Source: Davidsoniella eucalypti
Taxonomy: Eukaryota > Ascomycota > Sordariomycetes > Microascales > Ceratocystidaceae
Length of the DNA stretch: 23,928 bases
Assembly (NCBI GenBank): GCA_004009845.1
Contig: RMBW01000228.1
Coordinates: 1-23,928 of the forward strand
Reading direction: 5' to 3'
The position numbers and the translations under genes are program-made. Below the pieces are notes generated by a model. It did no database searches. It was given only the letters and a program-made list of their open reading frames with translations, and had not been told where the DNA came from. Positions 9,539 to 16,663 of this stretch are shown here, one piece after another. Within the stretch, counting starts at the first letter, position 1, and each line of letters opens with the position of its first letter.

Positions 9539-10611
9539 ATCAAATCATCTTCATCAGTGGCCGGGCGGTGCGTGTTGGTAGAGGCCACCACGGCAGTGCT
9601 TTCGGACGAGGGCAGCAGGCGATCCATCATCAGGTGGTCCGTTTTCGCAAGTTCTTCACGTACCGCGGGGCGGACTTCATCGCGTATGGCCGTCTTCACA
9701 GCGCTGTTGATTGCGTTGACCAGCACCTTGTTGGTCTTAGGTCCTTGTAGAGTTCGACGCGAGGGACATTGATTAGCGATATGTCCGGGCTGCGAGCAGA
9801 TGAAGCAGACTCCTTCTCGTAGCATGCGACTGCGTTCAGTAGGGTTGAGACGTGGCCTGTCATTACGGGGTTGCTGCGTTTGACGGGGAGCATTGCTTCG
9901 TGAGGGGGGCTCGGCACGCGTTCTCCAGTTGTCGCTGTCTCGGTATTGGGTAGGACGTGAGGTCTTCTTCGTGTAAGGACCGTAGTAATCATGGTGGCGG
10001 CTGAAATGGTCGAGCAGGCTCTCAGTGACTTCCCTGTAAGTAGGCAGGCTCCAGAGGATGGTGGTTTTGACCACTAGCTCTTCCCGTGTGGCGCGACGTA
10101 GGAGGTCGATGAGCATGTCGTCGTCTTGCATACCTGCGGCCAGAGCTAACCCTTCGAAACGGTTGAAGAAGTCGAGGAATGATTCGTGGGACTCCTGGCG
10201 AGCACCAAAGAAAGCAGTGCGGGCTTGCGACTTACGGGCACGGCTGCGGAACATGAGGTCGAGTTTGTCTAGCAGCTTGTCGTATGAGCCTGGCTGGTCG
10301 CTGATGGAGACAAAGAATTCGTTGAGTTTGGCACGCGTGTCGGAGCCTAGTCGGCTAAACAGGTAGGCAGTGCGTGCTAGCTCGTCGCCTATAGCTCGGC
10401 CATCGATTCGCATCTTGAAGATTGCTAGGGTTCGCCAGTTTTCATACTCTGCGTGAGTGCCTCCAAATTCGATAAGGTGAGGCTGAGTTGGGCGGACGCG
10501 GCTACGGGATCTCGAACGTCTTCGGGTAGTGACGGCAGTAGTTGGGACAGGAGGCATGGCGGGAGCAGTGGGTACAGTATGGTTGCCTATGACCAATTGG
10601 GAGAGTAGCGA
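9529..10611 (-). pseudogene. gag: Element B gag, 3' part (capsid and zinc knuckle), split from its start by C
   Basis: C-terminal 360 or so residues of B Gag. The frame is open across the C insertion point: codons for SLLSQLVIGNH lie immediately left of C, so the Met at codon VIGNH is not the true start. Seen: an Arg/Ser-rich stretch (TTRRRSRSRSRVR), the capsid core (FGGTHAEYENWR, AYLFSRLGSDTRAKLNEFF, FLDFFNRFEGLALAAG), then the CX2CX4HX4C knuckle CFICSQPGHIANQC (9768-9812) and the terminal DDLMDF-stop. No internal stop is present. The gene is broken only by insertions C and F. Confidence 0.9.
9532..9538 (-). promoter_or_regulatory. Candidate -1 frameshift site of element B (G GAT TTT then TAG)
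   Basis: The gag frame ends GAT TTT TAG. The -1 frame crosses the stop and reads on into the protease (LGDQDKSRPG) without a stop. The layout is shared with A and G. Confidence 0.55.
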
Positions 10612-10616
10612 GACAG

Positions 10617-10795
10617 TGAGAGGATCTAAGGAGGGACGAGGCCAACAATCTTAGAAAGGGTGATTAGATTGTGGCCGATGGAGAGAAGGACTATTATCTG
10701 TTGGAATAACGGCGGGAAGACGTCCCTATTTATAACCGTTTTGCTTAGGCTTAGATCAAGCTTAGCCGAACCAACCAGGGCCTTAGACCCTTACA
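10617..10795 (-). repeat. 3' LTR of element C
   Basis: TGTAAGGGTCTAAGGCCC to CCTCTCA on the minus strand, identical by eye to the 11844-12022 copy. TATAAATAGGG core with GGGA-N5-TCCC after it. RNA start motif ATCGGCCACAA at 10669-10679. Confidence 0.93.
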
Positions 10796-11026
10796 ATAGC
10801 CTCCCCCTCCACCGGCAGAAAAAATATACTACCTAACTAATGTTTTTCTAATTACAAATACCAATAAAACAACCCGTGTACGCTGAAACCAATATTGCAA
10901 CATCAATAAATTCCTGCCTAATCCTTGGCGTGCCCGAAACTCTTGGGGGCGTGTATATTCTGCATCTGCGACGCCCAGGGGGGGTGCAATCCGACCACGA
11001 GAGGTACTAGTCCTTCTTCTTCCGAT

Positions 11027-11456
11027 CACGACTTAGCCGGGCTTGATACCGGGGCGTGCACGACTTAACCGGGCCTGTTCCCGGGGCGTACGGGAAGCCT
11101 TGGAGGTACATGGTGTCATCATTTCCCCCTGCCTGTCGCAGGAAAAATGGTTGAAAAGGCGGTGTAAAAATAAAGGGGACGCCGTCGGGCGCATTCGGAG
11201 GGTTTCCAGGGCCTGGTAAATGCAATTCTGTGGGATGGGGGGTCCGTGTTGACCCCCGGAAAGACCGGACAGAGGGTGCATGCACCCCCAAAAAATGTAA
11301 AAAAGGGTGTGAAAATCCTAGCGACCTTAGCGCACAGCTAACGGGGTCGTACAGGAGTAGATGGCCTGTTGGCTGCAATGGAGGGGTGTATGCCGTGGAG
11401 ACTCTGTGTCTATTCCGGTTCGACTACGACTTAGCCGGGCTGGTTCCCAGGGCGTA
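11027..11456 (+). repeat. Three copies of a 32-bp repeat inside element C
   Basis: CACGACTTAGCCGGGCTTGA-type unit: two copies in tandem (11027-11058, 11059-11090) and one 335 bp away (11425-11456). Each ends GGGGCGTR or AGGGCGTA and contains a short inverted repeat (CCGGG/CCCGG in the second copy). Not seen elsewhere in the window. Role unknown. Confidence 0.8.
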
Positions 11457-11843
11457 CAATCGACACCCTTTCAACAGGCGTGTGCACTCATACAGGTCCA
11501 TTTTAGCGGGATGACAGAGGTCTGCATCAGGCTCTATTTCTGCGGAGAACCAGCGTAATCCCGAGGTTAATGTCGGCTTAATTTCAGAGAACGTTACAGA
11601 GGTACTACTTCCGCGACGATTTGCATCGTTTTACGGGTACTTGACGGCTTCACTTCAGTAAGCAGCGGCATAACAGGGGGAAAACGTCGGCTCAATTACA
11701 AAGAGAGGACGGGTAAATAAAGATAAGGCATTTTCACAGCGCCAAAAAGAGGGGTAATTATCACCAAAAACGAAGGTATAATCACAGAAACGAAGGGTGA
11801 TCGCGTCAAACGTCGACGATCTAAAGGTTGATCGGCCACAAAA

Positions 11844-12022
11844 TGAGAGGATCTAAGGAGGGACGAGGCCAACAATCTTAGAAAGGGTGATTAGATTGTG
11901 GCCGATGGAGAGAAGGACTATTATCTGTTGGAATAACGGCGGGAAGACGTCCCTATTTATAACCGTTTTGCTTAGGCTTAGATCAAGCTTAGCCGAACCA
12001 ACCAGGGCCTTAGACCCTTACA
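11844..12022 (-). repeat. 5' LTR of element C with adjoining self-primer site
   Basis: Identical partner of 10617-10795. RNA start motif at 11896-11906 (minus ATCGGCCACAA). Its exact complement, the PBS, is at 11831-11841, two bases beyond the LTR. Confidence 0.93.
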
Positions 12023-12868
12023 GACAGTGTCCTTCAATTCCCTAAGTTCATTGAGCAGTGCATTGTCGGCAGGCTGAGGAGCGCGTGAATGGGCAGGGCC
12101 AGGAGAACGCGTCGGCTGACGGCCACGGGATGGAGGACGCGACGCGTGGCGGACAGACATTCCCATGCTTTCGGCCAGGCGGGCCAAGTCAGAGTCAGGG
12201 GAAGGGTGTTGGCTGACAGAAGGGCGACGACGAGAATGGGTATCTACACCAGGGGCAAAGTGGGATAGGCTTCGAACAGAGGCAGCGCGACTGATGGCAC
12301 GGGTGTGGGTGGTCTCGTACGAGATTAGTTCCTCAGCTTCATATGCAGCGGCCCTTGTAGCGACTAAGGGAGCGCGGGAGGAGTGCACGGGGTTACCATC
12401 CTTATCACGCGGGGGAGAGCGTGGGATGCCGATGAAACAGGAGGAAAGGAGACGTGAGGATACGTGAACACGAGCATGCGCCTCGTGGATTACGCGGTTA
12501 CCACAGGTGACGTGGCTAACGAAGTCATCGGTGAAGGTGAGGTGACCCAAGTTATCGTGAAAGTGTTCCTTATGGGCGAGGACGTCGCGTGTCAGAGGGC
12601 AAAAGCCAAGGAGGGAGGCCAGACGGGCGCGCTCCTTGCGCTTGAATAGTACGAGGTAACACCAGCCGGGCTTGCGCCAGGCGCGCTTCGTAGGTAGGTC
12701 GAAAGCGGACAAGATATAGCCTTCAGTTGATTCCTGGTTGGGTTTCAGGAAGGGGACACGCGTCAGGGCAAAGTTAAGCCAGGTCATAGTAACTCGGTAG
12801 CTCCAGGTGTCGTAGATGCAGTGAGTCAGAGTGGCGAGGAGGCCCCAGAACAGGAATAGCAAGTCGGA
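12023..12868 (-). pseudogene. gag: Element B gag, 5' part (hydrophobic N-terminus and GWCYL module), cut off from its ATG by F
   Basis: N-terminal 280 or so residues of B Gag. The gene's ATG lies at 16164-16166 on the far side of F; the second and third codons (Ser, Asp) are at the F insertion point. Seen: a hydrophobic start (LLFLFWGLLATLTH), PGWCYLVLFKRKERARLA, and a His-rich module (HKEHFHDNLGH ... FVSHV). A Ser/Arg/Pro-rich linker with many RxxS stretches follows, then NELRELKDTV at the C insertion site. Counting 16159-16166, 12023-12863 and 9529-10611 (one TSD copy each) gives 1932 nt, an exact multiple of three without internal stops. The gag frame was therefore intact when C and F arrived. 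Confidence 0.88.
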
Positions 12869-13049
12869 TGTAAGAGACTAAGGCCTAGTAAGGTTAGCCA
12901 AGGCATTCCTTGTCAGTACTAGAATCGGCTATAAGTAGGGACCTATTCCCGCCGATTATTAGTCTTAGTTTCTCTTTCTCCTTCATCGGTCTCAATCGAA
13001 CTATTCTTTTACGACCAGTTTTCATCGCAACTCCTCGTATATCGTCTCA
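12869..13049 (+). repeat. 5' LTR of element F
   Basis: 181 bp, TGTAAGAGACTAAGG to CGTCTCA. U3 hairpin CAAGG/CCTTG at 12899-12912, TATA-like CTATAAGT at 12929-12936, GGGA-CCTAT-TCCC at 12938-12950, and predicted RNA start ATCGGTCTCAA at 12985-12995. Confidence 0.95.
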
Positions 13050-13051
13050 TT

Positions 13052-13062
13052 TTGAGACCGAT
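13052..13062 (+). other. Self-primer binding site of element F
   Basis: TTGAGACCGAT is the exact complement of ATCGGTCTCAA at 12985-12995, and lies two bases after the LTR. Confidence 0.8.
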
Positions 13063-13079
13063 AACTTCTTTATCTTGTC

Positions 13080-13310
13080 CAAGCATCCGCTTGCCCCTTT
13101 GTCCGAGCATCTGCTCGCTGTATTTACTTCTGTCCAAGCCGTCTGCTTGCCCCTCTATTCTGTCCAAGCCGTCCGCTTGCCCTCTCTTCTGTCCAAGCCG
13201 TCCGCTTGCTTTCCCCTTTGTCCAAACACCGTCTCTGTTTGCCCCTATCTTGTCCAGACTCTGCCTAAACAGTCTGCCCCTCGTCCAAGCCTTCCTCCTA
13301 ACAAGGCTTG
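13080..13310 (+). repeat. String of eight small hairpins in the F leader
   Basis: Units of the form TGTC-stem-loop-stem-CCC at 13080-13093, 13104-13117, 13135-13149, 13165-13179, 13194-13208, 13223-13241, 13255-13276 and 13286-13310. Stems differ but stay paired: CAAGC/GCTTG, CGAGC/GCTCG, CAAACA/TGTTTG, CAGACT/AGTCTG, CAAGCCTT/AAGGCTTG. They lie in the untranslated leader upstream of the gag ATG. Confidence 0.8.
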
Positions 13311-13353
13311 CCCTTACCAGTCCGCTTGTTACCCCTTGCGCCCCTAAGTCACT

Positions 13354-15744
13354 ATGTCTGACTTCACCTTCCTGGTTCTGGTCATCCTGGCCTCCCTGAA
13401 CTGCGCCGCCCTCGTTGGTTACTATGAAGCCTTCTGCATTGTTAAGCAGAAACTAGCCCTGGCTCGTGTCCACCTCCTAGACCCCAGCCAGGAGCCTCCT
13501 GAGGGTTACACGCTGTCGGCCGTAGGCCTACCCGAGGATCGACCCTGGAGTAGACCCGGCTGGTGTTACCTTGCCCTCTTTAAACGCAAGGAACGCGCGC
13601 GCCTCGCTGCCACCCTAGGATTCTGCCCTGCCTCCCGTGATATCCTCAGTCACAGTCAGCACTTCCACAGCCACCTAGGCCACCTCTCTTTCACCAGCGG
13701 TTTCGTCGGCCACGTCCACATCGGCCAAGCTCGTACGCGTCAGGAACGCGTTGCTCGAACCTCGCTCCGTCCTTCCCTCCTCAAGTCACCTTTCATGGGC
13801 CTGCCTCGCACCCCCACGCGAACCCGCTCTAAAGCCAAGGAGACCACGGAGCAGCTCATCTCTACCGAAACTACGCACGCACGCACATTAAGCAGAGTAA
13901 CCACCTCACGCAACCCGCTGCCCGCAGATGATGACGACGCCAGTGATAACCCTTCGGACACGTCTGACTTAGCCCGCCTCGCTGAGAGTATGAGACCACG
14001 CGACACGTACCCTGAATCAGATCGTGGCCGCCAACCCTCTCGCGAAGCTGACCGTCTGGACTCTCTACAAGATGACATGGTAGAAATGAAGTCCATGATG
14101 AACCGTCTTGGTCAAATGCTGTTTGCTAAGGAACAACGCGAACCCACGGCTCCCTCGCTACCACCTGCACCTGTTTCCCAGCCACTACCTGCCTCCTCCA
14201 ACCAAGCCCTACCTCGCCAAGTCCAACCACTGCTCAACGAATTTAGTGGCCTACACTCGGACTACGAGATTTGGAGAAGGCTAGCTACGAACAAAATGAT
14301 GATCGATGGTGCCGCTTTGGGCAACGACATCTCGCGGGCGGTATACCTGTACAGCCGCTTAGGTGCAACCACACAGGCCAAGCTAAACGTTTTCTTCGAC
14401 TCCATCTGCCAACGTTCCAGACCCTACGACTTGCTGCTGGAGAAACTCGACGATATGTTCCGGTCGCGCGAACGACTCACTAACGCTCGCATCGCCTTCT
14501 ACAAGTCCGCTCAGGGAGATCGTGAAACCTTCAAGGCCTTCCACCTCCGATTCGAAACCCTAGCCATGGAAGCCAGCATTCACGACGACACCACGCTGAT
14601 TGACATCCTACGTTCTGCCATGCGTGACGATTTGGTCGAACGCACCGGGTGGGCTTGGAAGTCTAACTCGTACCACGCGATCATCGACGACCTCCTAAAA
14701 CACTTCGATCGCCCATCTGGTAAGCGCCGCGTCATTGAGTCCACCCCTAAGCCCGAGCACACCAAGTCGAGTAACTGGAGAGAGCGGCCTGACCAACAGA
14801 CCCGTCGGGAGAACCGCCCTCAGCTTGCTACCCGCTCAGACAGACCAAAACTGTCCGAGTCGGAACGACACCGGTTGATGCGTGAAAACGCATGCTTTAT
14901 CTGTGGGCTCAAGGATCACATCGCACGCCGTTGCCCCCAAGCGCAACTGGCCCTCAACAACCGCATTTCCTCAACCACTGGCCTCTCCCCTTTCTTCACC
15001 ACTCATGGTTTCAACGTGGACATTATTGAGCCCTCCGTTCAAGGCCCCCCTGCCTCTGACAAATCTCCTGTTTGTGGTGCCCAGGAATGGCTGTCCAAAC
15101 TAAGCGACGCAACCCAATTCGCGATCGTAGCTATGGCTGCCACCCAGGAACACCAGGAAACCAGCGCCAACCGTCTCCGTCAACCATCTGAGAGTTTCAG
15201 AGTGGGAGATAAGGTATACCTCAACACGAAGAACCTGACCACGGAGAGACCATCCAAGAAGTTAGACTGGTTGGCCAGACTGTACACAGTCCTGGAGGTT
15301 ACAGGCACCCATAACGTACGATTGAACGTGCCCACAGGCATCCATCCTGTTTTCCACGTAAGCCTAATCCGCCGAGCTCCCAACAACCCCTTACCCTCGC
15401 AGGAAGTACCTGATGATGAGCCCGCGGCTATCACGGCTAGGGAAGCACTGGAAGACGACTCTGTGGAAACAGGCGAGTACAGAGTGGAAGCAATCGTCAA
15501 GCAACGTACCCGCCATGGACACACGCAAGCCCTGGTCAAATGGAAAGGTTACCAAGATGCTACCTGGGAACCATTGGAACACGTGAAGGACACTGCAGCA
15601 TGGTTGGTCTTCACGGAGAAGACGAAAAAGAATTGGAACGTGACCCTCCAATCCCTTTACACTGCCTGGTTGCTACCAGAGGATGGCCCCGAGAAGGACC
15701 ATGGTACGAGTATGGTCACACGCAGTCCACTGATGGTAGGCTAA
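13354..15744 (+). CDS. gag: Element F fusion protein: Gag joined in frame to integrase C-terminus and chromodomain
   Basis: One open frame of 796 codons. Residues 1-529 are Gag: hydrophobic segment about 5-24 (FTFLVLVILASL), GWCYL at 69-73, His-rich module (HSQHFHSHLGH ... FVGHVHIG), capsid region (FSGLHSDYEIWRRLA, AVYLYSRLGATTQAK, FKAFHLRFETLAMEA), and CX2CX4HX4C knuckle CFICGLKDHIARRC at 514-527. From residue 530 (AQLALNNRISS) the sequence is the integrase C-terminal part with HPVFHVSLIRRAP, and a chromodomain at about 708-760 (YRVEAIVKQR ... VKWKGYQDATWEPLEHV). The join at 14932-14950 shares TGCCCC with both parents, consistent with template switching. No catalytic residue of PR, RT, RNase H or IN remains. 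Start ATG at 13354 (MSDF), matching the B start MSD. Expected product: a particle protein with a chromatin-reading tail. Confidence 0.92.
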   Translation: MSDFTFLVLVILASLNCAALVGYYEAFCIVKQKLALARVHLLDPSQEPPEGYTLSAVGLPEDRPWSRPGWCYLALFKRKERARLAATLGFCPASRDILSHSQHFHSHLGHLSFTSGFVGHVHIGQARTRQERVARTSLRPSLLKSPFMGLPRTPTRTRSKAKETTEQLISTETTHARTLSRVTTSRNPLPADDDDASDNPSDTSDLARLAESMRPRDTYPESDRGRQPSREADRLDSLQDDMVEMKSMMNRLGQMLFAKEQREPTAPSLPPAPVSQPLPASSNQALPRQVQPLLNEFSGLHSDYEIWRRLATNKMMIDGAALGNDISRAVYLYSRLGATTQAKLNVFFDSICQRSRPYDLLLEKLDDMFRSRERLTNARIAFYKSAQGDRETFKAFHLRFETLAMEASIHDDTTLIDILRSAMRDDLVERTGWAWKSNSYHAIIDDLLKHFDRPSGKRRVIESTPKPEHTKSSNWRERPDQQTRRENRPQLATRSDRPKLSESERHRLMRENACFICGLKDHIARRCPQAQLALNNRISSTTGLSPFFTTHGFNVDIIEPSVQGPPASDKSPVCGAQEWLSKLSDATQFAIVAMAATQEHQETSANRLRQPSESFRVGDKVYLNTKNLTTERPSKKLDWLARLYTVLEVTGTHNVRLNVPTGIHPVFHVSLIRRAPNNPLPSQEVPDDEPAAITAREALEDDSVETGEYRVEAIVKQRTRHGHTQALVKWKGYQDATWEPLEHVKDTAAWLVFTEKTKKNWNVTLQSLYTAWLLPEDGPEKDHGTSMVTRSPLMVG

Positions 15745-15977
15745 GGCAGCAATATTAGCTGCACCACCTTGGTCACCTGCACACCCGAGCGTCTGCAGGA
15801 TAAGATTGCTGACCTATTTTGGAGTTATTTCTGTTTCTGGAGTTATTTCTGTTTTTGGATATCGAGTACCAAGGTACTATACGGTTTTAAGTTTGTATAC
15901 ACCATGCTACAGGGGTGTTTTTGTATGTTTAGACGTAAAATTAGTGTAATTTTTCTGCCGATGGGGGGGGAGACTAT
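15745..15977 (+). other. Element F 3' untranslated region and polypurine tract
   Basis: No gene. A direct repeat GGAGTTATTTCTGTTT lies near 15820-15855, a T-run and CTGCCG before the polypurine tract ATGGGGGGGGAGACTAT (15961-15977), directly against the LTR. Matches the 18528-18761 region of G in inverted orientation. Confidence 0.85.
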
Positions 15978-16158
15978 TGTAAGAGACTAAGGCCTAGTAA
16001 GGTTAGCCAAGGCATTCCTTGTCAGTACTAGAATCGGCTATAAGTAGGGACCTATTCCCGCCGATTATTAGTCTTAGTTTCTCTTTCTCCTTCATCGGTC
16101 TCAATCGAACTATTCTTTTACGACCAGTTTTCATCGCAACTCCTCGTATATCGTCTCA
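15978..16158 (+). repeat. 3' LTR of element F
   Basis: 181 bp, identical by eye to 12869-13049. Followed by the TSD copy TCGGA and then CAT, the complement of the B gag start codon. Confidence 0.95.
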
Positions 16159-16163
16159 TCGGA

Positions 16164-16482
16164 CATAGTGACTTGGACGGTACGCGAGAAGTGGACGAGC
16201 GGACAGATGGGGCAGGTGCAACTAGGGCAAGCAGACTGCTTGGACAGAACAGAATAAGGCAAGCAGACGGCTTGGACGAAAGGGAGAAAGCAAGCGGTCG
16301 GCTTGGACAGAGTGAAGAGGCAAGCGGACGGCTTGAGTAGAGGAGAGGGCAAGCAGTCGGCTTGGACAGAAGGGAAGGCAAGCGGACGGCTTGGACAGAA
16401 AAGAAGGCAAGCGGTCGGCTTGGACAGGAAAGAGGGCAAGCAGACGGCTTGGACAACAAAACTTAAGAGTTATCGGTCTCAA
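16164..16482 (-). other. Element B leader: gag ATG, hairpin string and self-primer site
   Basis: The B gag ATG is at 16164-16166. Upstream of it in the element, eight hairpins of the CAAGC-N4/5-GCTTG type occur at 16228-16242, 16260-16274, 16291-16305, 16321-16335, 16350-16364, 16379-16393, 16408-16422 and 16437-16451. They are spaced about 29-32 bp and mostly flanked by GTC and CC. The PBS is at 16472-16482 (minus TTGAGACCGAT), two bases from the LTR. The long ORFs readable here on both strands are by-products of the tandem repeat. Confidence 0.8.
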
Positions 16483-16484
16483 AA

Positions 16485-16663
16485 TGAGACGATATACGAG
16501 GATTTGCAAGGAAAAATGGTCGTAAAAGTGGATTGAATTGAGACCGATGAGGGAGAAAGAGAAACTAAGACTAAACTACGAGGGAATCGGTCCCTATTTA
16601 TGTCAAAGTCGAGTAGGGCCAAGGCATGACTTGGCCAATACTGATGGGCCTTAGACCCTTACA
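16485..16663 (-). repeat. 5' LTR of element B
   Basis: 179 bp partner of 5422-5600 with five differences. RNA start motif at 16538-16548, U3 hairpin at about 16617-16636. Directly followed on the right by RT-coding sequence of H without a TSD. Confidence 0.92.

Larger units (their letters stand above)
10617..12022 (-). mobile_element. Element C: 1.4-kb non-autonomous LTR element (TRIM-like) inside B gag
   Basis: Complete unit: identical 179-bp LTRs (10617-10795 and 11844-12022), self-primer site (11831-11841), a 1048-bp interior, a polypurine tract (10796-10812), and a perfect 5-bp TSD GACAG (10612-10616 and 12023-12027). Orientation is minus. The interior holds no gag or pol motif. The longest ORF (123 codons, 11007-11378 minus) has low-complexity content and no family signature, and I do not call it a gene. 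Terminal-repeat retrotransposons in miniature use enzymes from other elements; the LTR, PBS and PPT layout matches B, F and G, so those are plausible helpers. Confidence 0.93.
12869..16158 (+). mobile_element. Element F: internally deleted chromovirus with a Gag-chromodomain fusion
   Basis: Complete 3290-bp unit: identical 181-bp LTRs, PBS, hairpin leader, a single 796-codon ORF, PPT, and TSD TCGGA (12864-12868 and 16159-16163). Compared with G it lacks about 3.1 kb from the end of the zinc knuckle to the integrase C-terminal region: protease, RT, RNase H and the integrase catalytic core. Identical LTRs and intact TSD mean a recent insertion, most likely mobilised by an intact relative. Confidence 0.95.
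5422..16663 (-). mobile_element. Element B: full-length chromovirus (Ty3/gypsy) with two nested insertions
   Basis: LTR 16485-16663, PBS, hairpin leader, gag, protease, RT, RNase H, integrase with chromodomain, polypurine tract and LTR 5422-5600, all minus strand. C and F lie inside it. Without them the element is about 6.5 kb. The two LTRs differ at five of 179 positions by eye. The flanking pentamers (CACTC left, TTTGG right) do not match, so no TSD is present. Pol has a one-base deletion near 8641, so this copy is probably not autonomous as read. Confidence 0.9.

Noticed and set aside
9529..10596. Independent short Gag gene starting at MVIGNHT
   Set aside because: The frame continues upstream to the C insertion site and joins the 12023-12863 reading exactly; it is the 3' part of the B gag.
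10617..10795. This LTR as the 5' LTR of element B
   Set aside because: A polypurine tract lies on its right, a perfect TSD shows it belongs to C, and the B LTRs are a different subfamily.
11007..11378. 123-codon ORF in element C
   Set aside because: Low complexity, Pro/His-rich, no motif, and it spans the 32-bp repeats; C looks non-coding.
10797..11843. CRISPR-like array from the repeated 32-bp unit
   Set aside because: Only three copies, two directly abutting without spacers, inside a eukaryotic LTR element.
12910..13399. ORFs of 115-145 codons (Cys/Pro/Ser-rich) before the F Gag
   Set aside because: They read through the LTR and the leader hairpin repeat of F and overlap the real gag start in another frame.
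13080..16451. CRISPR arrays from the leader repeats of F and B
   Set aside because: Units are hairpins with variable stems and no unique spacers; the position between PBS and gag explains them as leader elements.
16118..16509. Long overlapping ORFs on both strands with repeated Lys/Pro/Ser-rich peptides
   Set aside because: They are produced by the tandem hairpin repeat in the B leader, which is open in several frames; no start context or family motif.
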